64,000 nucleotides of DNA from Nocardia speluncae NBRC 108251 (GCF_001613245.1 NZ_BDBZ01000012.1:62001-126000), one strand, 5' to 3'. Positions 18,404-27,902 are shown, counted from the first letter of the stretch. Numbers and translations: made by a program. Notes: generated from the sequence alone by a model not told the origin.

Positions 18404-19903
18404 TCAACCGGCCAGCGTCCGGCAGTATGCGGCTGCGGCCGAAAGGCGTTGCCGGGCAGATTCTCTCGCGGCAGGCAGATCGTCCCGGCCGGAAACCGGC
18501 TGCACCACCTCCAGATAGCATTTCAGCTTCGGTTCGGTACCCGAGGGCCGAACCACCAGCCGCAGGCCGTCACCGGTGAACAACAGTGCGTCCGTGCGCA
18601 TCCGACCGCGCAACTCCGCCATATCGGTGTAATCGACCGCGGTACCGGCGAGTTCCCGTGGTGGCGTCGTACGCAAGGTGTTCACCACCGCCGCCGCGGC
18701 CCGCTGATCCGGCAGGCGCAGCGAAACCTGATCGCCGGCGTGCACACCGAAACGCAGCGCGTAATCGTCGAGCTCGTCGAGCAGAGTGCGGCCCCGCCTG
18801 CGCAGCCGCGCCACCAGGTCGGCGGCCAGCACCGCGGCGGAGATACCGTCCTTATCGCGCACTGCCGCCGGGTCCACACAGTGACCGAGCGCCTCCTCGT
18901 ACGCATACACCAGGCCCTCACCCGCCCTGGCCAGCCATTTGAAGCCGGTGAGGGTTTCGGCGTAGCGGGCGCCGCGCTCGGTGGCGAGCCGGGAGAGCAT
19001 CCGCGACGAGACGATCGTGGTCGCCACCAGTGCCTCCGGCGGCGCCGTTCGCAGCACATCGCCGGCCAGCAGTACACCGGTCTCGTCGCCGCGCAGCATG
19101 CGCCAGCCCTCGGGAGTGGGCAGGCCGAGCGCGCAGCGGTCCGCGTCGGGGTCGAGGGCGATGGCCAGGTCGGCATCCACCCGCTCGGCCAATCGCAACA
19201 GCAGATCGGCGGCGCCGGGTTCCTCGGGATTCGGGAAGGCGACTGTGGGGAAATCCGGGTCGGGGGTGAACTGTTCGGCCACCGCATGGAGATCGGTGAA
19301 CCCGGCGGCGGTCAGCGCCTGTACAGCCGTGGCGCCGCCCACCCCGTGCAGCGGTGTGAGCGCGATCCGGATCCCCGCGCGTTCGCCCGGACCACCGATG
19401 AGCTGCGGCAGCTGGATGACCCGTGCGAGGTAACGGGAGTACAGGTCGCTGTCCGAGATTTCCACCGGGGTACGCGGGATCGGCTCGGTCACCGCCGCGA
19501 TCCGCTGCTCGATCTCGGTATCGGCCGGGGCGAGCAGTTGCGCGCCACCATCGACATACACCTTGTAGCCGTTGTCGGCGGGCGGATTGTGCGAAGCGGT
19601 GATCTGTACACCGGCCACTGCGCCGAGCGCGCGGACGGCGAACGCGGTCACCGGGGTAGGCCACGGTTCGGGTAGCCGGACCACCGGGAAACCGGCCCCG
19701 GCCAGCACCTCGGCGGTGACCTCGGCGAACTCCGCCGACCCGTGCCGGGCGTCGCGGCCGACCACCACTCGTCCACCACCCAGGCAGCGGTCTCGCAGCC
19801 ACGCCGCGAGACCCGCGGTCGCGTGGGCGACGGTGGTCTCGTTCATCCGGTCCGGGCCCGGACCCAGCGGGCCCCGCAGCCCCGCGGTACCGAACGTGAG
19901 CAC
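18404..19903 (-). CDS. pmmB: phospho-sugar mutase (PmmB-like phosphomannomutase/phosphopentomutase)
   Basis: 499 residues from a GTG at 19903 that overlaps the deoD stop by one base. The phospho-Ser loop TASHNP, the metal loop with DPDADR and the C-terminal phosphate-binding RPSGTEPKLK are all intact. Next to deoD it could act as a phosphopentomutase on ribose-1-phosphate, as well as or instead of a hexose mutase; this is inference. The N-terminus starts directly at FGTAGLRG and lacks the roughly 35-residue leader of M. tuberculosis PmmB (534 aa as remembered). Confidence 0.92.
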   Translation of the reverse strand: MLTFGTAGLRGPLGPGPDRMNETTVAHATAGLAAWLRDRCLGGGRVVVGRDARHGSAEFAEVTAEVLAGAGFPVVRLPEPWPTPVTAFAVRALGAVAGVQITASHNPPADNGYKVYVDGGAQLLAPADTEIEQRIAAVTEPIPRTPVEISDSDLYSRYLARVIQLPQLIGGPGERAGIRIALTPLHGVGGATAVQALTAAGFTDLHAVAEQFTPDPDFPTVAFPNPEEPGAADLLLRLAERVDADLAIALDPDADRCALGLPTPEGWRMLRGDETGVLLAGDVLRTAPPEALVATTIVSSRMLSRLATERGARYAETLTGFKWLARAGEGLVYAYEEALGHCVDPAAVRDKDGISAAVLAADLVARLRRRGRTLLDELDDYALRFGVHAGDQVSLRLPDQRAAAAVVNTLRTTPPRELAGTAVDYTDMAELRGRMRTDALLFTGDGLRLVVRPSGTEPKLKCYLEVVQPVSGRDDLPAARESARQRLSAAAAYCRTLAG

Positions 19904-20682
19904 TACAACTGCTCCAGCAGCGCACGCAGCAGTTTGCCGAGCCGGGGCGCGGCGGCCTGTCCTTCGGCCAGCACTTCGGCGTGGGCCAGCGGCGCCCCGG
20001 TGACCCCGGCCGCCAGGTTGGTGACCAGCGAGATCCCGAGCAACCGAGCACCCAGTGCGCGCGCCGCGATGGCCTCGAGCACTGTGGACATCCCCACCAG
20101 GTCCGCCCCGATGGTGGCCAGCATGCGGATTTCCGCGGGCGTCTCGTACTGCGGTCCGGTGAGCCCGGCGTATACGCCGTCGGTGAGATCCGGGTCGATC
20201 CGGCGGGCGAGATGCCGCAGTTCCGGGTCCCAGGCATCCACCATGTCGACGAATGTGGGCCCGGCGAGGGCGGTCGCGCCGGTGAGGTTGATGTGGTCGC
20301 GCACCAGCACCGCCTCCCCGACACGCAGGCCGGGCCCGATACCGCCGGCGGCGTTGGTCAGGATCACCGTTTCGGCGCCCGCCGCCACCGCGGTACGCAC
20401 CGGATGCACCACTTCGGCAGGGGTGTATCCCTCGTAGAGGTGCTGGCGGCCCATGAGCACCAGGGCGTCGGTGTCACCGACCTTCACCGACAGCACCCGG
20501 CCGATATGCCCCTGTGCGGTGGGCGCGGCGAATCCCGGTAACTCCGGCATCGGGATTTCGGCGTTCGGGACGCCGAGTTCGGTGGCGGCGTCCTGCCACC
20601 CCGAACCCAGCACTACTGCGACCCGGTGCCGGGCCACGGAGGTCCGGGCGGCGATTTCCTGGGCAGCCTCGTCGGCAAGCAT
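19903..20682 (-). CDS. deoD: purine-nucleoside phosphorylase (trimeric class)
   Basis: Phosphorolyses inosine and guanosine. 259 residues from ATG at 20682 ([10 protein letters not shown]); the extension to 20790 is Pro/Arg-rich and not coding. GSGWQD, HLYEG, the TNAAGGI and GPQYETPAE motifs define the trimeric mammalian-like PNP class found in mycobacteria. Its stop overlaps the mutase start, so the two steps nucleoside to pentose-1-phosphate to pentose-5-phosphate may be translationally coupled. Confidence 0.95.
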   Translation of the reverse strand: MLADEAAQEIAARTSVARHRVAVVLGSGWQDAATELGVPNAEIPMPELPGFAAPTAQGHIGRVLSVKVGDTDALVLMGRQHLYEGYTPAEVVHPVRTAVAAGAETVILTNAAGGIGPGLRVGEAVLVRDHINLTGATALAGPTFVDMVDAWDPELRHLARRIDPDLTDGVYAGLTGPQYETPAEIRMLATIGADLVGMSTVLEAIAARALGARLLGISLVTNLAAGVTGAPLAHAEVLAEGQAAAPRLGKLLRALLEQL

Positions 20683-20790
20683 GCCGGTCAGTGTATGGCC
20701 TCCGGGCGCCGCGGACCGGTGTCCTGCCGGATCCGGTGCCCACCGGCGACCGCTGTAGAGGCCCGGCGCTCCGGTGGATACGCTGCACAT

Positions 20791-21495
20791 ATGCCGTACC
20801 TGGAACGCGTGGGGAACGTTTACGTATTATCGCTGGGCAACGAGGGCCAGACCGACAGCGAGAACCGCTTCGGCCACGAATGGCTCGACGAGACGCACGC
20901 CCTGCTGGATACGGTGGAAGCGAGTTCAGGGCCCGCCGCCCTGGTCACGACGGCCACCGGAAAGTTCTTCAGCAACGGCCTCGACACCGACTGGCTGTTC
21001 GCCAACCTCGACCGCATGCACGGTTACCTCGATCGCGTCCACGAGCTGCTGGCCCGGGTCCTGGCCTTCCCGCTACCCACCCTGGCCGCGGTGAACGGGC
21101 ATGCGTTCGGCGCCGGCGCCATGCTCGCGAGCGCGCACGATTTCCGGATCATGCGCGTCGATCGCGGGTTCTGGTGCCTGCCCGAGGTGCATCTCGGGAT
21201 GCCGTTCACGATCGGGATGAACGCGCTGGTAACGGGCCGGCTGACCAATCAGGTCGCGCTCACCGCGATGACCACGGGCTACCGGTACAGCGGTCCGGAG
21301 GCATTCGCCGCCGGCATCGTCGACGAGACCGCTGATGCCGTAGACCTGCGCGATAGCGCGGTCACCCGGGCCACTGCACTGGCGGCCAACCGGAACGGCA
21401 GCCTTCCGGTGATCAAACGTTGCCTGCACGCCCCGACGTTGGCTGCCCTGGCTGTCCCGACCACCCCGGACAACCTGGAGTTCGCCAAGAGTTAG
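20791..21495 (+). CDS. enoyl-CoA hydratase/isomerase family (crotonase) protein
   Basis: 234 residues from ATG at 20791. Crotonase-fold marks are GKFFSNGLD (oxyanion strand), [14 protein letters not shown] and the [13 protein letters not shown] segment. The catalytic Glu pair of true hydratases is only partly matched: one Glu lies in LPEVHLG, while the position in the GAGAML loop is hydrophobic, so isomerase-like or other CoA chemistry is possible. It is divergent from deoD (108 bp apart) and followed by an amidohydrolase gene. Confidence 0.88.
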   Translation: MPYLERVGNVYVLSLGNEGQTDSENRFGHEWLDETHALLDTVEASSGPAALVTTATGKFFSNGLDTDWLFANLDRMHGYLDRVHELLARVLAFPLPTLAAVNGHAFGAGAMLASAHDFRIMRVDRGFWCLPEVHLGMPFTIGMNALVTGRLTNQVALTAMTTGYRYSGPEAFAAGIVDETADAVDLRDSAVTRATALAANRNGSLPVIKRCLHAPTLAALAVPTTPDNLEFAKS

Positions 21496-21726
21496 CATCC
21501 GGGTATCCGTGTTTCGTTGTCACTGTTGCGGCAGTAATACCCGGGACGTCGCCGGGCGCGGATCCGGCCGTGGTGGGAAACTGGAGGTGACGGCCGTTCC
21601 CCGGGGGGACGAGTGGAACCGCCGCCTGTACCGCGACGCAGGTCGCGGGCGATATGCGTGACGAGCCGATCCCGGCACGCGGAGAACTGGTTCGCAGCTG
21701 CTCGTTCTACGACAGGAGGATATTCG

Positions 21727-22926
21727 GTGAGCACATCCGGCCGTTCGGTGCGCGACGGACAGGACGCGGTGACGGCGTGGCTGGCCGAGCACACGGTCGA
21801 TCTCGTGCAGTGGCGACGGCATCTGCACGCGAACCCGGAGCTTTCCCGCACCGAGTTCGCCACCACCGAATTCGTCGGTACCTGGCTGACCAAGGCCGGT
21901 CTCTCGTTCCGGGTGCTGCCCAGCGGTACGGGCCTGATCTGCGATATCGGCCCGGCGAATGCCCCCAGGATCGCCCTGCGCGCCGATGTGGACGCGCTGC
22001 CGCTCCAGGAGTTCACCGGCCGGGAGTTCGCCTCCACGGTTCCCGGCGTTTCCCATGCCTGCGGCCACGACGCGCACACGGCCATCCTGCTCGGCACCGC
22101 GCTGGCCCTGGCCGACGCGGACCTGCCGGTCGGGGTCCGGCTGATCTTCCAGCATGCCGAGGAAGTGATGCCCGGCGGCGCCCTGGATATGGTCGCCGAA
22201 GGCGCCGTGACCGGAGTGGACCGCATCTTCGCTCTGCACTGCGACCCCCGGCTCGAAGTGGGTCGGGTGGGTATTCGGGTCGGTGCGATAACCTCCGCGG
22301 CCGACACCGTGGAACTGGTCCTGGACTCGCCCGGCGGGCACACCTCCCGGCCCCACCTGACCAGCGACCTCGTCTACGCCATCGGCACCGTTATCACCGG
22401 CCTTCCAGGCCTGCTCAGCCGCCGGATCGACCCGCGGACCAGCACGGTCATGGTCTGGGGGGCGGTGAGCGCCGGCAAAGCGCCCAACGCCATACCGCAG
22501 ACGGGGATGCTCACCGGCACCGTCCGCACCGGTGATCACGCCACCTGGTCGCTGCTGGAGCCGTTGGTGCGGGAGATCGTCGACGGTCTCCTCGCACCGA
22601 CCGGCGTGCGATACCAGCTCGACTACCGGCGCGGCGTCCCTCCGGTCGTGAACGACGAACAGTCGGTCCGGATGCTCAGCGACGCGGTCCGCGGGATCGG
22701 CCCGGATGCTCTCGCCGATACCCCGCAGTCCGGCGGCGGCGAGGATTTCTCCTGGTACCTGGAAGAAGTCCCCGGAGCGATGGCCCGGCTCGGCGTCTGG
22801 TCCGGAACGGGTCCCCAACTGGACCTGCACCAGTCCACCTTCGATATCGACGAACGCGCCCTCGAAATCGGCGTCCGCACCTTCACCAACCTGGTTCTCC
22901 AAGCCGGCCGGGAACTCGCAATCTGA
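21727..22926 (+). CDS. M20-family amidohydrolase (AmiA1/AmiB1-like)
   Basis: Zinc-dependent aminoacylase or carboxypeptidase-like enzyme; substrate unknown. The GTG at 21727, with AGGAGG seven bases upstream, gives 399 residues; the longer frame from 21613 was rejected. Motifs are RRHLHANPELS, ADVDALPL, the zinc-binding HACGHDAHTA and FQHAEEVMPGGA, and a C-terminal GGGEDFSWY, all typical of the IAA-amino-acid hydrolase branch. M. tuberculosis has amiA1 and amiB1 at this place; only one copy is present here. Confidence 0.92.
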   Translation: MSTSGRSVRDGQDAVTAWLAEHTVDLVQWRRHLHANPELSRTEFATTEFVGTWLTKAGLSFRVLPSGTGLICDIGPANAPRIALRADVDALPLQEFTGREFASTVPGVSHACGHDAHTAILLGTALALADADLPVGVRLIFQHAEEVMPGGALDMVAEGAVTGVDRIFALHCDPRLEVGRVGIRVGAITSAADTVELVLDSPGGHTSRPHLTSDLVYAIGTVITGLPGLLSRRIDPRTSTVMVWGAVSAGKAPNAIPQTGMLTGTVRTGDHATWSLLEPLVREIVDGLLAPTGVRYQLDYRRGVPPVVNDEQSVRMLSDAVRGIGPDALADTPQSGGGEDFSWYLEEVPGAMARLGVWSGTGPQLDLHQSTFDIDERALEIGVRTFTNLVLQAGRELAI

Positions 22927-23044
22927 GCTGCGCAGACTTGCCGGCACAGCATCCCGCGGACCCGCCGCCGCGGGATCCTGCGGCAGCAGTGCCCTCCGTT
23001 CGTATCCGGCCGGACGCCCCATCAAGCGCCGCAAAAGACACAGC

Positions 23045-23524
23045 TCAGCTGAAGTTGTTACCCGGTCCGACGTTGCGGCTGTTGCGGGTGCGCAAGGCGT
23101 GTACGTAGTCCGCTGGGGCACCCGCCTTTTCGGCGGCATCGGCCATCACGCCGATATAGCGGGCCGAGGGGAGTCCGCCCTCGTAGGCGTCGAGAACGTA
23201 CAGCCAGGCCAGGATGGGGTCGGCACCGCTGCCGGTGCTGGGGGTGACGCGGAGGCGGATCTTGCGGTGGATCCCGAAATCCGACCCCTCCCACCGGTCC
23301 AGTCGCTGTTCGTCTTCCGGCGAGACGTCGTAGAGCACCACGAAGACCCGGGAGCCCGGCTCTTCGACGACGGTGGCCAGCGGGCCTTCCCAGCCGATGT
23401 CGTCCCCGCTGAAGGTGAGGCGCCAGCCTTCCAGCCAGCCCGTCCCGGACATGGGGGAGTGCGGACAGCGCTCGAGCATCTGGGTCGAATCCATATTGGA
23501 CCCGTAGGCAGCGTAGATCGGCAC
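23045..23524 (-). CDS. gamma-glutamylcyclotransferase-like protein
   Basis: 159 residues from a GTG at 23524, the length remembered for Rv3304 in the same gene order. The N-terminal YAAYGSNM is the glutamyl-binding signature of the GGCT fold, and VLYDVSPEDEQRLDRWEG carries the region of the catalytic Glu. The C-terminus is SRNVGPGNNFS. True GGCT activity has not been shown for this branch. It is divergent from lpdA. Confidence 0.85.
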   Translation of the reverse strand: MPIYAAYGSNMDSTQMLERCPHSPMSGTGWLEGWRLTFSGDDIGWEGPLATVVEEPGSRVFVVLYDVSPEDEQRLDRWEGSDFGIHRKIRLRVTPSTGSGADPILAWLYVLDAYEGGLPSARYIGVMADAAEKAGAPADYVHALRTRNSRNVGPGNNFS

Positions 23525-23735
23525 ACCGGCAGCTTAGTTGTGTTCCGGCCCGGTCCGGGGACTGGGCGTCGTAATCGGTGCTGCGGGATCTGCTTCTGGT
23601 GCGGTTACGGGCGCCTCCGGCCGCGCCTGGACTGTCGATGGGATCCGCTGAACAGCACCGACTAGGCTTATCTCGGCGAGTGAGGGCCGCGACGCTGCCG
23701 CGCGCCGGGCGCGGGTGATCAGGACAGGGGTAGTT

Positions 23736-25139
23736 ATGACCCGCATTGCAATCATCGGTGGCGGACCCGCAGGCTATGAGGCGGCGCTGGTCGCGGCCCA
23801 GCACGGCGCGCAGGTCGTACTGATCGATTCCGACGGTATCGGTGGGGCGTGTGTGCTCTGGGACTGTGTCCCGTCCAAGACGTTCATCGCGTCGACCGGT
23901 ATCCGCACCGACCTGCGGCGGGCCCGCAACCTGGGGATAACGCTGGATCCGAGCCAGGCCGAGGTGCGGTTGCCGGAGGTCAACGAACGCGTGAAGGCGC
24001 TGGCGCTGGCGCAGTCGTCGGATATCCGGTCCAAATTGCAGGCCGCGGGCGTCCGGGTGCTGCCCGGTTGGGGCCGGCTGGCGGGCCCGGGGTCGGGCCG
24101 GGCGACCCACCAAGTCGCGGTGACCTGTCCGGATGCCGCCACCGAGACCGTGGAGGCCGAGGTGGTGCTGATCGCGACCGGTGCCTCGCCGCGAGTGCTC
24201 GCCGGGGCCGAGCCCGATGGAGAGCGGATCCTGAACTGGCGCCAGCTCTATGATCTGGCCGAACTGCCGGAAACCCTGGTGGTGGTCGGTTCGGGTGTCA
24301 CCGGCGCGGAATTCGTCTCCGCGTACACCGAAATGGGTGTCCGAGTAATCCTGGTATCCAGCCGGGACCGGGTGCTGCCGGGCGAAGATGCCGATGCCGC
24401 ATTGGTTCTCGAGGACGCTTTTGCCGAGCGCGGTGTGGAACTGGTCAAGCATGCCCGCGCCGACAAGGTGGAGCGCACGGCCGACGGTGTGCTGGTAACC
24501 CTTTCCGACGGTCGCACCGTCACCGGTTCGCACGCCCTCATGACTGTCGGTTCGACCCCGAACACCACCGGTCTCGGCCTGGAGGAGCTCGGTGTCGAAC
24601 TCGACCACGGCGGATACCTGCGGGTCGACCGGGTCTCGCGCACCCCGGTCCCGGGAATCTATGCGGCCGGTGACTGCACCGGTCTGTTGCCGCTGGCCTC
24701 GGTGGCCGCCATGCAGGGCCGGATCGCGATGTACCACGCGCTCGGTGAGGGTGTGGTCCCCATCCGCCTCAAAACGGTGGCCTCGGCGGTTTTCACCCGC
24801 CCCGAGATCGCGACTGTCGGGGTGAGCCAGACCGCCATCGACAACGGGGAGGTACCTGCCCGGACGGTGATGCTGCCGCTGAACACCAATCCACGCGCCA
24901 AGATGTCGGGATTGCGCCGCGGCTTCGTGAAGATCTTCTGCCGCCCGGCGACGGGTGTGGTGATCGGCGGAGTCGTGGTCGCGCCCATCGCCTCGGAGTT
25001 GATCTTGCCGATCGCGCTCGCGGTGCAGAACAATCTCACGGTCAACGATCTGGCACAGACGTTCTCGGTCTATCCCTCGCTCACCGGTTCGGTCATGGAA
25101 GCGGCCCGCCAGCTCATGCGCCACGACGATCTGGGCTGA
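23736..25139 (+). CDS. lpdA: NAD(P)H:quinone reductase of the lipoamide-dehydrogenase-like family
   Basis: 467 residues from ATG at 23736. FAD-binding GGGPAG is at the N-terminus, the NAD(P) motif GSGVTGAEF in the middle and GIYAAGDCTG toward the C-terminus. M. tuberculosis LpdA is a quinone reductase rather than a lipoamide dehydrogenase, reported to lack one disulfide Cys and the His-Glu pair. Here both Cys positions are present (C39 and C44, CVLWDC) but the C-terminal HxHPT..E is replaced by VYPSLTGS. Next to glpD in M. tuberculosis; here two inserted genes and others separate them. Confidence 0.92.
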   Translation: MTRIAIIGGGPAGYEAALVAAQHGAQVVLIDSDGIGGACVLWDCVPSKTFIASTGIRTDLRRARNLGITLDPSQAEVRLPEVNERVKALALAQSSDIRSKLQAAGVRVLPGWGRLAGPGSGRATHQVAVTCPDAATETVEAEVVLIATGASPRVLAGAEPDGERILNWRQLYDLAELPETLVVVGSGVTGAEFVSAYTEMGVRVILVSSRDRVLPGEDADAALVLEDAFAERGVELVKHARADKVERTADGVLVTLSDGRTVTGSHALMTVGSTPNTTGLGLEELGVELDHGGYLRVDRVSRTPVPGIYAAGDCTGLLPLASVAAMQGRIAMYHALGEGVVPIRLKTVASAVFTRPEIATVGVSQTAIDNGEVPARTVMLPLNTNPRAKMSGLRRGFVKIFCRPATGVVIGGVVVAPIASELILPIALAVQNNLTVNDLAQTFSVYPSLTGSVMEAARQLMRHDDLG

Positions 25140-25625
25140 CCTGTCCCTGGCCGCGCCGCCCCGTCGCCGTCGTATTCAGCGAGGATCCACAGCCTCGTGC
25201 GCGCCGGTGGACGCTTCCGGCGGCGCCGCGGCCCGTCTGCGGGCCTGAACCCGAAGTGCCGGCGACGGCACCGAGTTCAGCGAGATGCGTCAGGCCCGGC
25301 CCCTGCAGAGCCGACGTAACCGACGGTGGTGCCGAGTTCAGCGAGGCCCTGAAAGGTTTCGGCCGAGAGGGCCGAAACCCGCGGCGCCGCAGGCGCCGCC
25401 AAAAGATGCAGCACAGATTGCCGGACGGGCTCGGGTGTGGTTGACTGCCGAGGCAGAGATTGCGATCGGCGGGCGGTCGCGAGGTTTGGTGCCGGGGGGT
25501 TCGTCCTTTCGGACTCGGACAGCGAACGGCCCATCGGGGCCACCGCTGGAGTCGTGTCTCAGATGAGGCAGAACTGGTTGCGGTGCACAGGTGCCGCCGC
25601 ATCCGGGAAAGGGATTGGGCGAATA
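25140..25625. other. 486-bp intergenic region with short repeats and a hairpin
   Basis: No convincing gene. GAGTTCAGCGAG-type sequences occur at about 25270 and 25335, with a partial third near 25172. The copy at 25336-25354 is identical over 19 bases, in inverse orientation, to 48778-48796 in another gap. A ten-base perfect hairpin lies at 25355-25379. The last 100 bases should contain the promoter of the secreted Pro-rich protein. Confidence 0.55.
25355..25379. terminator. perfect 10-bp hairpin, possible terminator
   Basis: GGTTTCGGCC and GGCCGAAACC pair perfectly around GAGAG, 216 bp after lpdA. No T-run follows, so it is an unusual terminator; it adjoins the repeated FSEALKG-type element and may be part of it. 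Confidence 0.4.
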
Positions 25626-26657
25626 GTGAAACATCGTAAGCCGAGCCGGGCGACCCGGGCGGTGGCGAGCACTTCGCTGCCGCTTGCGACCGCAGCGGCC
25701 ATGGCCATCTTCGCATCGCCGGCGGGGGCCGTTCCGGGGGATCAGCCGACCACGCCGACGACTCCGGCGCCCGCTCAGCCGGGTGCCACGCCGGAGCAGC
25801 AGGGTCCGGAGACCACGCCTAGCCAGCCGGGTGTGCAGAACAACGGCGAACAGGATCAGGACGGGAACGAGGAGCAGTCGGGTAGTACCCCCACTCCGAG
25901 TCAGCCCGGTGTGACGACGCCGAAGCCGGGTGAGGAAGGCGAGCAGGCCCTTACAGGGCCCACTCAGCCGGGTGTGACCGCGCCGCGTGTGGCTCCGCTG
26001 CCCGTTCCGGGGCAGGACGAGCCGGTACAGCCGGCGATCGCGCCGGACAAGCCCGAGGGCGAGCAGCCTCCGGTGCCGGGGCAGCCGGGTGATCGGCCGG
26101 CCGGGACCGGGGGCGACGCACAGGCCGCGGATCCGGGCACCGAAACCCTGGTCCAGCCGCAGGCCCCCGAGTGGGAGGCCCCGCGCCTGCAATCGGCTCC
26201 GGTGGCGCCGGTGGTCGAGATGCAGGGCCCGCATATGGAGGTCGGCGCCGCCCTCGATGGTGGTGCGCTCGCGCCCGGGCATTTCGCCAATACGCATCAC
26301 TTCACGAACCAATCGGGGTATGTCGGTACGGCCGGTTTCAGTACCCCCACGGGCACCGGCGAAGCCGGCATCTCGGTGGAGTTCGTCGATGAGAACACCA
26401 TCAATGTTTCCACCTTCACCGGTGGGAACGGGCTGCCGGACAATCGGCTCGATCACACGATCGACACCACCCCGGTGAATAATGCCAAGGCGGCTGTCGA
26501 GCATTGGATCGCCATGCAGCCGGGCGGTGCGGATGCACTGAAGGCCGCGGCCGAGATTCCGCCACCCCCGCCGCTGCTGCCGCCGGGTAACTACCCGGAG
26601 CAGTCGATCAACGTCGCTGGTGTCAACACCCAGTGGGGTGGTTCGCTCCAGTACTGA
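25626..26657 (+). CDS. secreted Pro-rich protein of unknown function
   Basis: 343 residues from GTG at 25626. A Sec signal peptide spans residues 1-35 (basic start, hydrophobic core, cleavage after SPAGA). Residues 36-190 are low-complexity Pro/Gln/Glu/Thr with recurring QPGV units (SQPGVQ, SQPGVT, TQPGVT). Residues about 200-320 form a folded-looking beta-rich domain with HHFTNQSGYVG, a GISVEFVDENTINVST segment and a helix near AVEHWIAM; I do not recognise it. A Pro-rich tail ends in QWGGSLQY. Sits with the membrane protein at 26731, 73 bp on. Probably exported or wall-associated. Confidence 0.85.
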   Translation: MKHRKPSRATRAVASTSLPLATAAAMAIFASPAGAVPGDQPTTPTTPAPAQPGATPEQQGPETTPSQPGVQNNGEQDQDGNEEQSGSTPTPSQPGVTTPKPGEEGEQALTGPTQPGVTAPRVAPLPVPGQDEPVQPAIAPDKPEGEQPPVPGQPGDRPAGTGGDAQAADPGTETLVQPQAPEWEAPRLQSAPVAPVVEMQGPHMEVGAALDGGALAPGHFANTHHFTNQSGYVGTAGFSTPTGTGEAGISVEFVDENTINVSTFTGGNGLPDNRLDHTIDTTPVNNAKAAVEHWIAMQPGGADALKAAAEIPPPPPLLPPGNYPEQSINVAGVNTQWGGSLQY

Positions 26658-26730
26658 TACGAGTTGAATCTTGCCGGGTGGGGCGGTCGAGTACGGCCGC
26701 CCCACCCGCGTGTCTCGAAAGGGATGGGCT

Positions 26731-27852
26731 GTGACCGGCGCGGGCGAAGATAGAGGACGCGAATCCGACCCGGCGGATTTCGGTCCGCCCACAGGTGATT
26801 TCGGCCCGCCCACAGGTGATTTCGGGCCGCCGGTATCGGAGTTCGGCCCGCCGGTATCGGAGTTCGGGCCGCCGACCGGTGATCTACCGGTGCAGGGCTG
26901 GCAACCGGCGGGCGCGGACAATCCGGAGCTGGCTTGGCGACCGGCCGACGGCGCCTCGGGTGCGGTACCGGAGCCGCCTGCGGTACCTGCGCCGCCGCCG
27001 CAGTATCGTGCGCCGGACAGTTCCACGCCGGCTTATCCGGCGACCGGTGATTCCGTGCCGGTGACACGTCCGCGGCCGGGGAGTACCGACGACACGACGG
27101 TGCGCCATTCTGTGCCCACAGATCCGGCGCAGCGTCGGCCGGGTGCCGACCGGACGGCCGAGCCGGAACAGGCGACAGTCCGGCACAGCGCCGCAGATCT
27201 GCGCTGGCCCGGCACCGAACCGAGCGATCGGGGCGACGGGCCGGTGCTGCCGCGCTCGGGCGGCCTGTCCTGGGACAGTGATCCGATCGCGCAGAAACTC
27301 ACGCCGCAGTCGGTGTCGAGCGCGCTGGCCGAGAAGCCGCGTCGCGGTCTGCCTGTCGGCACGATTGTCGCGGTGGCGGCGGTGATCGTGGCGTTCATCG
27401 CGGTCGGCGTGGCAATCGTCGTGGTCCGGGGTGGCGGCGAAGGAGGCACCGGGCCCACTGCGGAGGCGATCGAGGGGTTGGGTTGCCCGGCGACGCAGGA
27501 CGGCGCGGTCACGGTGGGTAACGGTGCGGGCGATACGACGAGCGGTCCGGATGCGGTACTCGGATTCCAGCACGCTTTCTACACCCAGCGCAGCGGAACC
27601 GGTGCCCGCGAGTTCGTGGCGCCGGATTCTCCGGCCATTTCCGCTGCCGAGACCATCCAGGGGGCGATCGACGAGCAGATCCCGGCCGGTACGCAGCATT
27701 GCGTGCGGATCACCGAGCGGACGGCGAATACTTTCGACGTGGATCTCACCGAGCGCCGGCCGAACGGGGCGACGACGGTGTACAAGCAGACGGTCACCAC
27801 GGTGGAGCGCGACGGTAAGACCCTGTTGTGGGTTATCGAGGACCGCCGCTGA
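26731..27852 (+). CDS. single-pass membrane protein with FGPP tandem repeats
   Basis: 373 residues from GTG at 26731 (AAAGGGA upstream). Residues about 16-50 are five copies of a seven-residue unit (D/E)FGPP(T/V)(G/S), then Pro/Ala-rich cytoplasmic sequence with TVRHS repeats (near 128 and 152). A transmembrane helix lies at about 211-236, and the C-terminal 135 residues form an outside domain with two Cys (CPAT and HCVRI) that may form a disulfide, ending VIEDRR. The domain looks like small actinobacterial envelope domains attached to one helix; no function known. The TVRHS sites could be kinase targets. Confidence 0.85.
   Translation: MTGAGEDRGRESDPADFGPPTGDFGPPTGDFGPPVSEFGPPVSEFGPPTGDLPVQGWQPAGADNPELAWRPADGASGAVPEPPAVPAPPPQYRAPDSSTPAYPATGDSVPVTRPRPGSTDDTTVRHSVPTDPAQRRPGADRTAEPEQATVRHSAADLRWPGTEPSDRGDGPVLPRSGGLSWDSDPIAQKLTPQSVSSALAEKPRRGLPVGTIVAVAAVIVAFIAVGVAIVVVRGGGEGGTGPTAEAIEGLGCPATQDGAVTVGNGAGDTTSGPDAVLGFQHAFYTQRSGTGAREFVAPDSPAISAAETIQGAIDEQIPAGTQHCVRITERTANTFDVDLTERRPNGATTVYKQTVTTVERDGKTLLWVIEDRR
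26776..26880 (+). repeat. 5 x 21-bp in-frame tandem repeat
   Basis: Five consecutive 21-base units encoding DFGPPTG, DFGPPTG, DFGPPVS, EFGPPVS and EFGPPTG. The units are nearly identical at DNA level, so copy number may vary between strains. Confidence 0.95.
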
Positions 27853-27902
27853 TCCCATAAGTTGAGATCACAGTTTCATATTCTGGTTTTCATGGGATGA
27901 TT

